Of a stretch of DNA of 39,799 nt, positions 1 to 7,747 are shown piece after piece (the first letter of the stretch is position 1; each line of letters begins with the position of its first letter). The notes under the pieces are model-generated. The model worked only from the letters and a program-made list of their open reading frames with translations. It did not search any database and was not told where the DNA came from. The stretch is from the IMG/VR virus record IMGVR_UViG_3300047557_001239, positions 1-39,799 of that record; one strand, given 5' to 3'. Both the position numbers and the translations under genes were made by a program. The DNA comes from a virus.

Positions 1-375
1 GTTGTTATCAACAGATTGAGTTTGCATATCGGTCTGCTGTTGGTAGTAAGCATTCCGTTGCTCGATCAATTCTGTCGGGGTCTTGCAGAGAATCAGTCCA
101 CCAATAACTACGTTGTCTTTGAACTTTTCGTTTACGTCAGTTCCGTGCAACATCAGTTCTGGGTGGTCAGACGCCCTAACGGGTTCCCATCCCTCGCGAA
201 GCTTGGCAGACAAGTTGGTCGGATCAGCTTGGTTCAGGGTTGAAAGGCGAATCCAACGAAACGCATATCCGTCCTGCGGTGCAGGGGTAGGCAAAAGAGT
301 AGGCGGCGCCCAGCTCTTTACACGCTCTGTGGTTTCACGTTTTTCAATCTCACGACTATTTCTGTTCTCAGCCAT
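1..375 (-). CDS. Virion-associated protein, C-terminus cut off by the window edge
   Basis: Open from an ATG at 375 down to base 1 with no stop (125 codons seen). The protein starts MAENRNSREIEK and contains a WAPP..LPTPAP segment, a YAFRWIR strand and a Q-rich stretch near the edge. Its ATG overlaps the stop of the scaffold gene (ATGGCTGA), so the two are translationally coupled. Small proteins of this kind lie between scaffold and major capsid genes in many podoviruses, so a head or virion role is inferred from position. I do not recognise a named family. The capsid gene probably follows just outside the window. Confidence 0.75.
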   Translation of the reverse strand, partial: MAENRNSREIEKRETTERVKSWAPPTLLPTPAPQDGYAFRWIRLSTLNQADPTNLSAKLREGWEPVRASDHPELMLHGTDVNEKFKDNVVIGGLILCKTPTELIEQRNAYYQQQTDMQTQSVDNN

Positions 376-1348
376 TTTGTTTCCTCGCTTCTTCTGCAAC
401 CTTTTTGGCATAGAGTTCCAAAGGAACACCAAGCCGCTTGGCGATGTTAACCTGCGTTTGAGTTAGTACGATCTTTTTAGAGGCCGTACTGCGGGTCGCA
501 GGCGCAACCACGCTAGCTTTAGCACGACTCGGCTTTTCAGCTCTGTCGGAATCGTCCGGAGAATCAAAGGCATCCGGAAAGACTTGTCGCATACGAGAGT
601 CAATGCGCTCGTAGTACTCATCACTTTGGGGGTTTACCCCCGATCTGACCAGTTTTTGGTGCAATCCAAGCGCGAAGCTGGTCATTTCCTCATCCTTACC
701 AAACCACCGATTGTTGTCTTGCCAGGCAAGTGCTTTGGTGTCAGGAGGAGGTGCTTGAACGAATGGTTTGGTTTCTACTCCCTTTTCTTCCTCTTGTAAA
801 GGGGTAGGTTTAAATGACGCAATCCGGTCGGCTTTCAGCTTTGCCGCAGTCAGGGCGTCTTGAGCCTCGACTAAAGCATCAGCGTCCCCGGCGTCATAGG
901 CTTCTTTGAATTTCTTTTTAGCCTTTTCTAGCTCTAACTCGGTGGCCGCCTTGGCCTGATTGATTAGAGCTTCTTGGCCACGGTTCAAAGAACCTTTGAG
1001 TTTTTTGTTTTCCTCAATAATGGCCTGGGCGATCCGGAGAGCTTCCTCCTTTTCCCGCATGGCGGCTTCTGCCCGGCGGCGTTCGTCGTGATAGCCCTTG
1101 GTGAATTTCTCAATCCGCTTACGAACATGCTCAGAATACTGAGACAGCTCGTCCTCGGTTGGGTCTTCGGGGGCAGAATCTAGCGGTTTTCGACCCCGGT
1201 CTTCCTCCGGAGTATCGTCTACCACCTCAATTTCTTCCTCAGACTTAGCTTCTTTTTCTAGCGGAAGCTCCTTCTGGGGGGATTCTTTAGCCTCCCGAGC
1301 CTCCTTTTCGTCTGGAAATTCGTACTCTACTTTTTCAATTTCAGCCAT
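368..1348 (-). CDS. Probable capsid scaffolding protein
   Basis: 326 residues. The first ~80 residues are very rich in Glu and Asp. A long charged coiled coil follows (about 75-180, with KEEALRIAQAIIEENKKL and an Ala/Lys/Glu-rich helix), and the C-terminal ~50 residues are basic. Acidic N-terminus, central coil and basic capsid-binding tail is the usual plan of phage scaffold proteins, which guide procapsid assembly and leave before DNA packaging. It lies between the portal/GroES genes and another virion gene, as expected. The identification rests on composition, coil and position, not on a sequence motif. A tail or other coiled virion protein is the alternative. Confidence 0.7.
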   Translation of the reverse strand: MAEIEKVEYEFPDEKEAREAKESPQKELPLEKEAKSEEEIEVVDDTPEEDRGRKPLDSAPEDPTEDELSQYSEHVRKRIEKFTKGYHDERRRAEAAMREKEEALRIAQAIIEENKKLKGSLNRGQEALINQAKAATELELEKAKKKFKEAYDAGDADALVEAQDALTAAKLKADRIASFKPTPLQEEEKGVETKPFVQAPPPDTKALAWQDNNRWFGKDEEMTSFALGLHQKLVRSGVNPQSDEYYERIDSRMRQVFPDAFDSPDDSDRAEKPSRAKASVVAPATRSTASKKIVLTQTQVNIAKRLGVPLELYAKKVAEEARKQNG

Positions 1349-1358
1349 TTTTCACTCC

Positions 1359-1769
1359 TTAAGCACGGGAAATACCCCGGGGATCTTCAACCACGGCCTC
1401 GACGGAATCGTCGTTTATCAGCCTAAACTCCCGGCCATGAATCTTTAGCCGAGTACCAGTGTTAGCCCGCACCAGAATAAAGTCGCCCTTCTTGCACCAC
1501 GGGCCGTTGGGGAAGCGATCTTTGTCTTTGTAGCAGTCTGGACCGAGTTCAACTACGAAAAGGACATTGGTAAGTAGCTCTTCATACCGAATAATCTGAT
1601 CGGCTTTTAAAATGCCACTTTCGTACTTTTCCTCGATTTCAGGGATACAGACCAGAATCTTGTATCCCTGCGGTTTAGGCAGCTGTCTTGCTTTTTCCTC
1701 GGGAGTCTCGGGCAGAACCGTTGCCTCCTCCGGATTATCAGGGTTTACCCCTATTAACAATTCACTCAT
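1359..1769 (-). CDS. GroES-like co-chaperonin (Cpn10 fold)
   Basis: 136 residues. After a ~30-residue Glu/Pro-rich leader the protein follows the Cpn10 plan: PQGYKILV (33-40), a loop with ESGIL (50-54) where GroES has its GroEL-binding GGIVL mobile loop, VVELGPDCYKD (72-82), KKGDFILVRANTGTRL (93-108), then IHGREFRLINDDSVEAVVEDP to the end. These features are visible. Known family members such as T4 gp31 replace host GroES so that GroEL folds the capsid protein. Placement between scaffold and portal fits that job. The start overlaps the upstream small gene by 8 nt. An insertion after residue 76 (DCYKDKDRFPNGPW) is longer than in bacterial GroES. Confidence 0.8.
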   Translation of the reverse strand: MSELLIGVNPDNPEEATVLPETPEEKARQLPKPQGYKILVCIPEIEEKYESGILKADQIIRYEELLTNVLFVVELGPDCYKDKDRFPNGPWCKKGDFILVRANTGTRLKIHGREFRLINDDSVEAVVEDPRGISRA

Positions 1770-1956
1770 CAGAGTTCTCCAAATTGCGCACGAGGTCTTG
1801 TATTAACTGCTTTGCGGCGAGTAGCCCTCGGATCCTGCCGCAACTTTCTCGGTACTCGGCGTAGTCTTTCGGCTGGCCGCTACCTAGAAATTCTTGTGTT
1901 TGTGCAATTTGGTCGTCTAACTGAGAGGAAATTACTTCTAGCACTCTCGTTTCCAT
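1762..1956 (-). CDS. Small helical protein of unknown function
   Basis: 64 residues, predicted nearly all helical (VISSQLDDQIAQTQEFL, then RGLLAAKQLIQDLVRNLE). It sits 3 nt after the portal stop and overlaps the GroES-like start by 8 nt, so it is part of the head operon and probably translationally coupled. No motif is recognised. Small helical proteins next to portal genes are often minor virion or assembly factors, but nothing in the sequence proves this. Confidence 0.7.
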   Translation of the reverse strand: METRVLEVISSQLDDQIAQTQEFLGSGQPKDYAEYRESCGRIRGLLAAKQLIQDLVRNLENSDE

Positions 1957-1959
1957 TGA

Positions 1960-4338
1960 TTAGCCTTTCGGTTTGAGTGTTTCTTTCAGTATTGCGGTTT
2001 GTGCTTTCTTGTCTTCGCCGCGTTCTTTTGCGGCCAGTCTCATAGCCTCGCGTTTGTTCTCGGCCATAATCCGCTCGCGCTCGATCTCTTGCTGTTGAGC
2101 CTTGAGCTGCAGATCGGCTTGATCCTTCTGGGCCTGCATCTGAAGTTTCTGAGCCTGAAGTTGGAGTTCCTGTTGCTGCATCTGGATAACAGGATCTTGT
2201 GCCTGAGCCTGAGCTTGTTGTTGGGCTGCTTCTGCCTGGTTCTTCTGGAGAAGCTGGGCCGAAGCTTGGGCCACGAGCTGAGACAGATTGACTTCAACAT
2301 CCTCTGGCAGAGGTTTGTCCGGAGGCGGTAGCGGAACGCCAAGCGTCATCTCAATATCGCGGCGATACTTGAAGCCAAGGTGTTCTGCGATGTGGGCCAT
2401 GAGTGAAGCCTGGATCTGTTGAGCCATCGGGTTCTGGCCAATCGCTCCCATGATCTTGGGATCCTGCATCATCGTCTGGTGAACCGCGATGTGTGCGTCG
2501 TGATCCTGGTAGATGAATGCCTTGAGAGGTTTGCCCTTCAGAGCATTCATGTTTTCTGAGACCGGATCTACAGGCTTTTGATCGTCGATGGTCGGTACGA
2601 GCTTGGCTGCATCTTTAATGCCAAGGACGTCAAGCATCTGGCGGTGTAAAGCAGGAAGATCATAAATCTGAGGCGCGGATTGAGCCAGTTGAATAACCGC
2701 CTGATACTGAACAACTCTTTGCGCCATAGTGGCGGCGTTTGGATCAGAGACTGGGATGACTTCAACAAGGTCGTAATCACTTTTCTTTGCGCGGGGCGGT
2801 GCGTTCTGCGGTTCGTAAGCATAAGCGTCCTCCGTATAGTCGCGAATGATGTTTTTTAGGAGCTTGAACTCCTGTTTCATCGCGTGGTGGACCCTCGCCT
2901 GCACGGCACTCATGGTCTTTAGCTGACGCTCAAGTAAAGCTAGCGTTGTTCCAACCGGAGCTTGTGCGCTCATGTCAGACACTTTCATGTCTGCAACTGA
3001 GGCAAGCCGGCGGGCTTCGTCGTTTACTTGATTAAGTAGTGCAAGAAGGGTTTGACTCGGCTCTTTATAGGGCAGAGTCATAATGTTGTCTTTAATTGCT
3101 CCGCCCGGAATGTCTACATCTCTAAATTCACCCGGAGCAATCGGTGTGTCGTCTCCCTTTACACGGAGTCCCCGGGCTTTAAGCCCTCCTGGAAGGTTAG
3201 CCAAGGATCCTGCGTCAATAAGTTGACGTATAAGCGTCGTGCCTCCGCGAGCATACCCACCGATAATATGAATGAGGCCAAGGTTGTAAAAGCCAAAGCC
3301 GGGAATATAGCCATAGTGGACAAAATGGGTCCGCTTAAGCTTAAGGGGGTCATTGGGATTCCAGTTTCTACGAATGGCGAGGACGGTTGAAGTCCCTTTA
3401 TCAATCGTAACGATGTACGGGAGTGCGATTCCATCTTTATCCTCGTATCCTGGCAGGTCAAGATCAGCTTGAATCTCAAGCAATGTGTACCTGTCATCTG
3501 AAGTTAGCGTAAAGCCTGCCTCTTCCGCCTTCTTCCTTTCAATGTCGGTCTGAATAAAGACCGGATCTCCTAGATCTACGTCGCGGTAAAAGCCAGCGAC
3601 TTGTAAACGCTTTAATTCGTTGCGCGTTTTACGCATTACGTGAGTAACACGTGGCGCTGTTTCAAGATTAGATGCGCCGTAAGGAACGATCACATCTTCT
3701 GCGGTTACAAATATCGCAACCTGACGTCCGAGACTCGGATCGTAATAAACCTTTTTAAATGCTGACCCCTGAAGACCTAGGGAGTAAAGAAGTCTTTCAT
3801 GTTCTGGGCGGTATTCAACCATTACTTCAGTCAGCTGGTAATTCATATCCTGCTGAACTCGCTCTGATGCCTCTTCTTTAAACTTGTTAGGCTGACCTAT
3901 GATCTTCGTCTTGACCGGTCCCTTGGCCGGGAAGGTCTCCATGATCGTCTCGGACTGGAACCTAATGGCTGCCTCAGAAAGCAGGGTGGAAAAAATCCCG
4001 CAGGCTCCGTTCCAGGGTTCGGTTCGTTCTTCGTATTTGATTCCAAGGACTTCGAGTCCTTTGACAAGCATGTCTGCCCAGTCTTTTCGGGAGTTTTCGT
4101 CATTCTCTACATCTGATGTAAGTTCAGATCCGAACTGGGTTAGCTCGGACTCACTCATAAATTCGGCTAAGTTGGCATCAAAGTCCGTCTCGTCGATCTC
4201 TTGGGGTTCTATCTCTACTTCCATGCCATCCATTTTTATAGACATGGATTCTGGATCTACAACCTCAATCTCGATAGCCTCGGTTGGTTCCTCTTCAATC
4301 CCGGCTGGGGCTTGGTATAGGGCTTTTTCAATCGCCAT
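1960..4338 (-). CDS. Portal protein
   Basis: 792 residues. An acidic N-terminus is followed by a portal-type core with RKDWADMLVKGLEVLGI and ERTEPWNGACGIFSTLL (about 85-115), and FHYGY/GFYNLGLIHIIG-like elements near 340. The last ~120 residues are a Gln/Ala-rich coiled coil (LQAQKLQMQAQKDQADL), resembling the long C-terminal barrel helix of P22-type portals. The dodecameric portal sits at one capsid vertex, nucleates assembly and is the channel for DNA entry and exit. The gene is 9 nt downstream of the large terminase and just before the head genes, the classic order. The length is in the range of podovirus portals with a barrel. Confidence 0.88.
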   Translation of the reverse strand: MAIEKALYQAPAGIEEEPTEAIEIEVVDPESMSIKMDGMEVEIEPQEIDETDFDANLAEFMSESELTQFGSELTSDVENDENSRKDWADMLVKGLEVLGIKYEERTEPWNGACGIFSTLLSEAAIRFQSETIMETFPAKGPVKTKIIGQPNKFKEEASERVQQDMNYQLTEVMVEYRPEHERLLYSLGLQGSAFKKVYYDPSLGRQVAIFVTAEDVIVPYGASNLETAPRVTHVMRKTRNELKRLQVAGFYRDVDLGDPVFIQTDIERKKAEEAGFTLTSDDRYTLLEIQADLDLPGYEDKDGIALPYIVTIDKGTSTVLAIRRNWNPNDPLKLKRTHFVHYGYIPGFGFYNLGLIHIIGGYARGGTTLIRQLIDAGSLANLPGGLKARGLRVKGDDTPIAPGEFRDVDIPGGAIKDNIMTLPYKEPSQTLLALLNQVNDEARRLASVADMKVSDMSAQAPVGTTLALLERQLKTMSAVQARVHHAMKQEFKLLKNIIRDYTEDAYAYEPQNAPPRAKKSDYDLVEVIPVSDPNAATMAQRVVQYQAVIQLAQSAPQIYDLPALHRQMLDVLGIKDAAKLVPTIDDQKPVDPVSENMNALKGKPLKAFIYQDHDAHIAVHQTMMQDPKIMGAIGQNPMAQQIQASLMAHIAEHLGFKYRRDIEMTLGVPLPPPDKPLPEDVEVNLSQLVAQASAQLLQKNQAEAAQQQAQAQAQDPVIQMQQQELQLQAQKLQMQAQKDQADLQLKAQQQEIERERIMAENKREAMRLAAKERGEDKKAQTAILKETLKPKG

Positions 4339-4347
4339 GTTTAGTCC

Positions 4348-5847
4348 TTAGTAATAAGCAGCCCGGCGCTGCTTGAAGTATTGAATGTCGTCCTCTTCGT
4401 CAAGAGTAGTGCGCACATAACCACCTTGCCTAAATCGCATTAAGGCAAGGGAGACCGAGTCCACATAGTCATCATGGTCCCCATTAGGGAAACTTGCAAC
4501 TTCTTCCACCACTTCCTCGGCCCAGTTAGTGTTTGGAACCCATATCCGGCTTGAAGCAAATAGATCAGATACAGCATTTAATCGCGTGATCTTATCGTTG
4601 CCTTTGGTTGGGGTAAACTCCTGCACGGGAACGCCCATAGATCTAAGCTCATAGATGAGGGGAGCGCCAGAGGCCTTCTTTTCTATGATGAGTCCGTCGG
4701 GGTTCCATTCCTTGTACTGTTCTAACACCCGTTTTTTCAATTCCGGGAACTCAAGCCGGTCCCGAAAGGCGTTTAACAGTATTAAATTTGCCTGTTCTTT
4801 GCCCGTATCGTCCGGGTGGTAGAAGACTCCCCAGGTAGTACAGGCCGAATAGTCGGCGCGGGTGTTCTTTTCAAACGCTGTATCCCAGGCTTGGATGATC
4901 ATATCGACCGGAGGCGGGGAATCGTTCTCCCAAATCTGCCACCACTCCCGTTTTACGATGGCTGAACCCTCTGAGGTAGGGTCTTGTTGGTACTGAGCCT
5001 GCCATTTTGGGTGCGGAAGCTCCTCTTTTAGGGCCGATAACTCACCTAAACTCCAAAATTCAGGCCAAAGTGGCTTTCCAGAGGGCAAAATTGCTGGAAA
5101 TTCAATGACTTCCCACTCATCTCCGCCCCGCTGAGCGCTGGCTTTAAGGACTTGGCCCGTTAAATCGCGCTTTCCCCACCGGGTCATCACGATAACAATG
5201 GATCCTCCCGGCTGAAGACGCTGCCGAGGTCCAGAGGAGTACCACTCGTAGACCTTATCAAAGACCCCCGGGTCTCCGGCGGCTAGGGCTGCTTCTTGTT
5301 CTGAGTGCGGGTCGTCAATAATAAGGAGGTCAGCTCCCTTACCAGTGACGGTACCGCCAACGCCAATAGCAAAATACTCACCATTAGCATTAGTAGACCA
5401 CCGCCCAGCAGCCTTAGAGTCGTGTCGCAGGGATACGTTCGGAAATACTTTTGCATAAGTCTCCCCATCTACTAAGTTACGGACCTTCCGGCCAAAGCCT
5501 ACCGCTAGTTCGGCCGTATTAGAGGTCTGGATAATCTTCTTCCCAGGATACTTCCCCAGGAACCAGGCCGGCAATAAGTAGGAGGCAAACTCCGACTTCG
5601 TGTGCCGGGGTGGCATATTGATAATAAGTCTCTTTAGCTTTCCGGCAGCTATGTCCTCAAACTTCTTAGCCATCACCGCATGATGGCGGCCGTGTATAAA
5701 GCCGGGCCACATAGACTTAACAAAACTCATAAAAGAGTTCTGAGACTTCTCCCTAGCTAAGGCGTCCTGGTACTGCTGCGCCATCAGGAGGATCTCGTCC
5801 CTCTGCGCATCCGGCAGATTGGAGATAAAGTCCAAAACCTTACTCAA
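4348..5847 (-). CDS. terL: Terminase large subunit (packaging ATPase and nuclease)
   Basis: 499 residues. The N-terminal ATPase domain shows a Walker A-like INMPPRHTKSE (76-86), Walker B LLIIDDPHS (174-182) and the coupling strand IVIVMTRWG (217-225). The C-terminal RNase H-fold nuclease begins at IIQAWDTAFEK (D322) and ends with a conserved acidic DDYVDS near residue 465. This motor cuts concatemers and pumps DNA through the portal. It overlaps the upstream LexA-type gene by 8 nt and is followed by the portal. Motif order and length are normal and I see no truncation. Confidence 0.96.
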   Translation of the reverse strand: MSKVLDFISNLPDAQRDEILLMAQQYQDALAREKSQNSFMSFVKSMWPGFIHGRHHAVMAKKFEDIAAGKLKRLIINMPPRHTKSEFASYLLPAWFLGKYPGKKIIQTSNTAELAVGFGRKVRNLVDGETYAKVFPNVSLRHDSKAAGRWSTNANGEYFAIGVGGTVTGKGADLLIIDDPHSEQEAALAAGDPGVFDKVYEWYSSGPRQRLQPGGSIVIVMTRWGKRDLTGQVLKASAQRGGDEWEVIEFPAILPSGKPLWPEFWSLGELSALKEELPHPKWQAQYQQDPTSEGSAIVKREWWQIWENDSPPPVDMIIQAWDTAFEKNTRADYSACTTWGVFYHPDDTGKEQANLILLNAFRDRLEFPELKKRVLEQYKEWNPDGLIIEKKASGAPLIYELRSMGVPVQEFTPTKGNDKITRLNAVSDLFASSRIWVPNTNWAEEVVEEVASFPNGDHDDYVDSVSLALMRFRQGGYVRTTLDEEDDIQYFKQRRAAYY

Positions 5848-6085
5848 TCTTATGAACCCTCATATAAGACGGACGCACTGTTCTGGCTCGGCCGGGGATT
5901 CCTTTACACACCCCCAGGCGGATCAGCATATTAATTTTCCTAGATACATTCCCCCTACCTCTCTCACCAGTGATAAACATAATCTCGTCTATAGACGGGG
6001 CATAGCCATACTTCTTCCACCACTCATCTATCACCATGTAGGTCTGCTTTAAGGCCGGAGTCATTTTAAGAACTTTTGTACCCAT
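5840..6085 (-). CDS. LexA-type winged-helix DNA-binding protein (no protease domain)
   Basis: 81 residues matching only the N-terminal DNA-binding domain of LexA: MTPALKQTYMVIDEWWKKYG, then YAPSIDEI, a turn with GNVSRKINMLIRLGV, and a final GRARTVRPS wing. The Ala-Gly cleavage site and Ser-Lys peptidase domain of LexA are absent, so self-cleavage is not expected. The gene is first in the packaging/head transcript and its stop overlaps the terL start by 8 nt. A role as a small regulator of the late operon, perhaps acting on the palindromes at 6204-6301, is inferred. Alternatively it could be a DNA-recognition partner for packaging. Confidence 0.8.
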   Translation of the reverse strand: MGTKVLKMTPALKQTYMVIDEWWKKYGYAPSIDEIMFITGERGRGNVSRKINMLIRLGVCKGIPGRARTVRPSYMRVHKIE

Positions 6086-6099
6086 CTCGTAAATTTATA

Positions 6100-6128
6100 T
6101 ATATACCCCCCACCCCTCTCTGAATCCA
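6100..6128 (-). promoter_or_regulatory. Candidate sigma-70 promoter for the packaging/head operon
   Basis: On the minus strand TTGGAT (6123-6128) is followed by 18 nt and TATATA (6100-6105), inside a TATATATATA run. Transcription would start only a few bases upstream of the ATG at 6085, leaving a very short leader. The -35 is weak and the spacer is G-rich. Confidence 0.4.
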
Positions 6129-6203
6129 AAACTGTAGGGGGGTGATTGCAGTAATTAACTCCCCCAGATAACTCGCCATTTTTAACTAGCCCCCACCCCA
6201 TGT

Positions 6204-6217
6204 TATCAAATTTGATA
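6204..6217. promoter_or_regulatory. 14-bp perfect palindrome, possible operator
   Basis: TATCAAATTTGATA is a perfect palindrome in the AT-rich gap upstream of the LexA-type gene. It contains the half-site TTGATAG (6212-6218), which recurs at 7029-7035, 7124-7130 and 7170-7176. No gene lies in 6086-6369. The gap holds this palindrome, the 24-bp palindrome below and the candidate promoter. Confidence 0.5.
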
Positions 6218-6277
6218 GCTTTTTCTGTTAAGTTAGTGAGTACTTAAGTTATAAGTCTTTGATTTCATTGAGAAAGT

Positions 6278-6301
6278 ACACCTTAACAGCTGTTAAGGTG
6301 T
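6278..6301. promoter_or_regulatory. 24-bp perfect palindrome, operator type A (copy 1)
   Basis: ACACCTTAACAG is followed directly by its exact reverse complement. The same 11-bp arms (ACACCTTAACA / TGTTAAGGTGT) recur at 23843-23865 with a 1-nt instead of a 2-nt centre. The site lies in the gap between the small-terminase-like gene and the LexA-type/terminase operon. Two near-identical long palindromes at separate control regions suggest a dimeric phage regulator binds both. Confidence 0.75.
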
Positions 6302-6369
6302 GATGTATGGGACAGGTTTGGGACATAGTTGAATGAGTGGATTAGTATGCGTAGTTAACTCCGGCACCG

Positions 6370-7008
6370 TCAAACTGTCTCGGGGGGGTGCGGGTGCGGT
6401 GGGGTCTCGGCTGGCGCGTTTTCAGTGGCGTCGGGGGCGGGAAGCGCGGACAGCTCAGCCAGTAAAGACTCGGCGTCTATCGTGTTTGCGTCTTGCGCGT
6501 CAGCCTTGGCTACGGCCCGAAGCGATTCCAGAAGCCGCTCCTTGATGTCCACAGATGCGGAAATTTTCAGCACCTCCCGCCGCTCAGTAAAGGCCGCGAC
6601 CTCGGTAACCTTGCCCAATAGCTCGAGGGCTTTGATCTGCTGGGCGTCCTTAACGCTGGGGTCGGTTGCCTTCTTTGTTAACTCGCTTATGACTAAGGCT
6701 CTTAGCTGGGCAGGGGTTCGTAATCGCTCCAGCTCAAACGCCCGCTCGAAGGCCTCCTTCAGCGATATGATCGCGGCATCCTTAGCGAGTGCCTGCCCTC
6801 GGCGGCTTGCAGACTGGGGCTTGGCCTTCGTCTCCCTGCTCTTCCGATACGCCCCAGCCTTGCTCTCTCCGAGTGCGAGCTGGCGGGCGAATTCAATATC
6901 CTTGCGGCTTAGCTTCTTTTCCTTCGTTGCTGTCGCGCCCACTAAAAGCACCTCTACGGGAACCTGATCCAGCCCTTCCCTGATCTGCTCTCTAGTCAAT
7001 TTTCCCAT
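6370..7008 (-). CDS. terS: Probable terminase small subunit
   Basis: 212 residues from the ATG at 7008; an in-frame TTG at 7035 would add nine residues. Neither has a clear ribosome-binding site. The N-terminal part KLSRKDIEFARQLALGE..AGAYRKS resembles the HTH region of small terminase subunits (F...Y/L..G....AY). A long helical centre (SLKEAFERAFELERLRTP, DAQQIKALELLGKV) would be the oligomerisation core. The C-terminus is disordered and rich in Pro and His (PHPHPPETV). The small subunit recognises phage DNA and hands it to TerL. Distance from terL (about 500 bp) and an intervening regulator are slightly unusual. The call rests on resemblance and position. Confidence 0.65.
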   Translation of the reverse strand: MGKLTREQIREGLDQVPVEVLLVGATATKEKKLSRKDIEFARQLALGESKAGAYRKSRETKAKPQSASRRGQALAKDAAIISLKEAFERAFELERLRTPAQLRALVISELTKKATDPSVKDAQQIKALELLGKVTEVAAFTERREVLKISASVDIKERLLESLRAVAKADAQDANTIDAESLLAELSALPAPDATENAPAETPPHPHPPETV

Positions 7009-7035
7009 GGGTATATTTTCGGAATCGGCTATCAA

Positions 7036-7216
7036 TTGGGCGGAGTGTATAGCTTCCCTTTATTGAGCGCAAGCCGGACTGTTTCGCTCCGCTCTTTTCC
7101 CCCGCGCTGTCGATTGATTCGGGCTATCAATTTCTGATTTCGATTAGAAAATAAAATGGCACCATTCGGTTGATAGTCAACCAAAGCATGAGATGATTCG
7201 TTTTATCAGTAACCGC
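7036..7216. promoter_or_regulatory. Divergent control region with two palindromes and a candidate rightward promoter
   Basis: No gene lies between the leftward terS start and the rightward gene at 7252. Visible elements are ATTGAT-N7-ATCAAT (7113-7131), a 15-bp palindrome GGTTGATAGTCAACC (7168-7182), and a direct repeat GGCTATCAATT at 7027-7037 and 7122-7132. A rightward promoter could be TTGATA (7170-7175), 17 nt, GATGAT (7193-7198), so the second palindrome would cover its -35. The -10 matches consensus at four of six positions. Confidence 0.45.
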
Positions 7217-7246
7217 CCCGGACGGTTTCCGGGATACCGCTAGGAG
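7217..7246 (+). promoter_or_regulatory. Intergenic cassette 1: hairpin plus CGCTAGGAG ribosome-binding site
   Basis: Stem CCCGGA (7217-7222) and TCCGGG (7228-7233) with a 5-nt loop CGGTT, then CGCTAGGAG at 7238-7246, five bases before the ATG at 7252. First of a repeated family of hairpin + CGCTAGGAG units in this region. Confidence 0.65.
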
Positions 7247-7251
7247 ATTTT

Positions 7252-7455
7252 ATGACCAAACACATCAACCTTGATGATTTATTCGAAGAGTGCCTTCAGG
7301 ATACCCGCGAAGCTCTCCGCAGAGGGGAGATCAGCGATTACAAGGCGAACATTGATCGGCTGGAGATATTCCTTCAGAGCAACCCCGGCGACCCTTATAC
7401 GCTCGCTTGGTCTGCTGATGGATACATGACCCCCGCTGAGAATTTCATTGACTAA
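7252..7455 (+). CDS. Small acidic protein of unknown function
   Basis: 67 residues (MTKHINLDDLFEECLQDTRE...), rich in Asp and Glu and mostly helical, with a tail predicted to be loop. First gene of the rightward module, behind the candidate promoter at 7170-7198 and a CGCTAGGAG cassette that fixes the start. I do not recognise the family. Position at the head of a run of tiny genes transcribed away from the packaging genes suggests an early host-interaction role, as is common in such clusters; this is inference only. Confidence 0.7.
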   Translation: MTKHINLDDLFEECLQDTREALRRGEISDYKANIDRLEIFLQSNPGDPYTLAWSADGYMTPAENFID

Positions 7456-7461
7456 CCCGCC

Positions 7462-7494
7462 GCCGGGACGGATTCCCGGCCTCACCGCTAGGAG
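7462..7494 (+). promoter_or_regulatory. Intergenic cassette 2: hairpin plus CGCTAGGAG
   Basis: Stem GCCGGGA (7462-7468) and TCCCGGC (7474-7480), loop CGGAT, then CGCTAGGAG at 7486-7494 before the ATG at 7504. Loop and spacing closely copy cassette 1. Confidence 0.65.
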
Positions 7495-7503
7495 ATCAAA
7501 ACC

Positions 7504-7695
7504 ATGAATTATCTAATCACCCACAGCAAAGGCCCTCAGGGTTGGTCAGAGGCCCGAATTGCACCCGTAACGAGTAAACGCCTCAGCCCTTTTGAGCGAG
7601 AGTGGCTCGATTGGATGCTCGCCAACGGTTCGACCGTAGTCACCATAGGCGACACCATGCTGGAGATCAAAACGCCTCAGGAAGTGAACGACTAA
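7504..7695 (+). CDS. Small protein of unknown function
   Basis: 63 residues (MNYLITHSKGPQGWSEAR...). The ATG follows CGCTAGGAG with a 9-nt gap. The sequence alternates a short beta-like start, a helix LSPFEREWLDWMLANG and a strand TVVTIGDTMLEI, so it is likely a compact alpha/beta fold. No motif is recognised. It is bounded by hairpin cassettes on both sides, so its message may be processed or terminated separately from its neighbours. Confidence 0.7.
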   Translation: MNYLITHSKGPQGWSEARIAPVTSKRLSPFEREWLDWMLANGSTVVTIGDTMLEIKTPQEVND

Positions 7696-7702
7696 CTAAC
7701 CG

Positions 7703-7739
7703 CCGGGGGTTCGCCCCCGGTTTTTCTCACCGCTAGGAG
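7703..7739 (+). terminator. Rho-independent terminator with UUCG loop, followed by CGCTAGGAG (cassette 3)
   Basis: CCGGGGG (7703-7709), loop TTCG, CCCCCGG (7714-7720), then TTTTTCT: a textbook intrinsic terminator with a stable tetraloop. CGCTAGGAG follows at 7731-7739, before the ATG at 7748. A terminator inside a same-direction gene string implies partial read-through or antitermination. Confidence 0.8.
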
Positions 7740-7747
7740 ATAACACC

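Noticed and set aside
2040-2342. Leftward 100-codon frame inside the portal gene
   Set aside because: Arg/Ser/Asn-rich shadow of the Gln-rich portal coil.
6306-6545. Rightward micro-gene MGQVWDIVE with a following 70-codon frame after the type A palindrome
   Set aside because: The second frame lies antisense to the small-terminase gene with an Arg/Ala-rich sequence typical of shadow frames. The micro-frame alone is too short to support.
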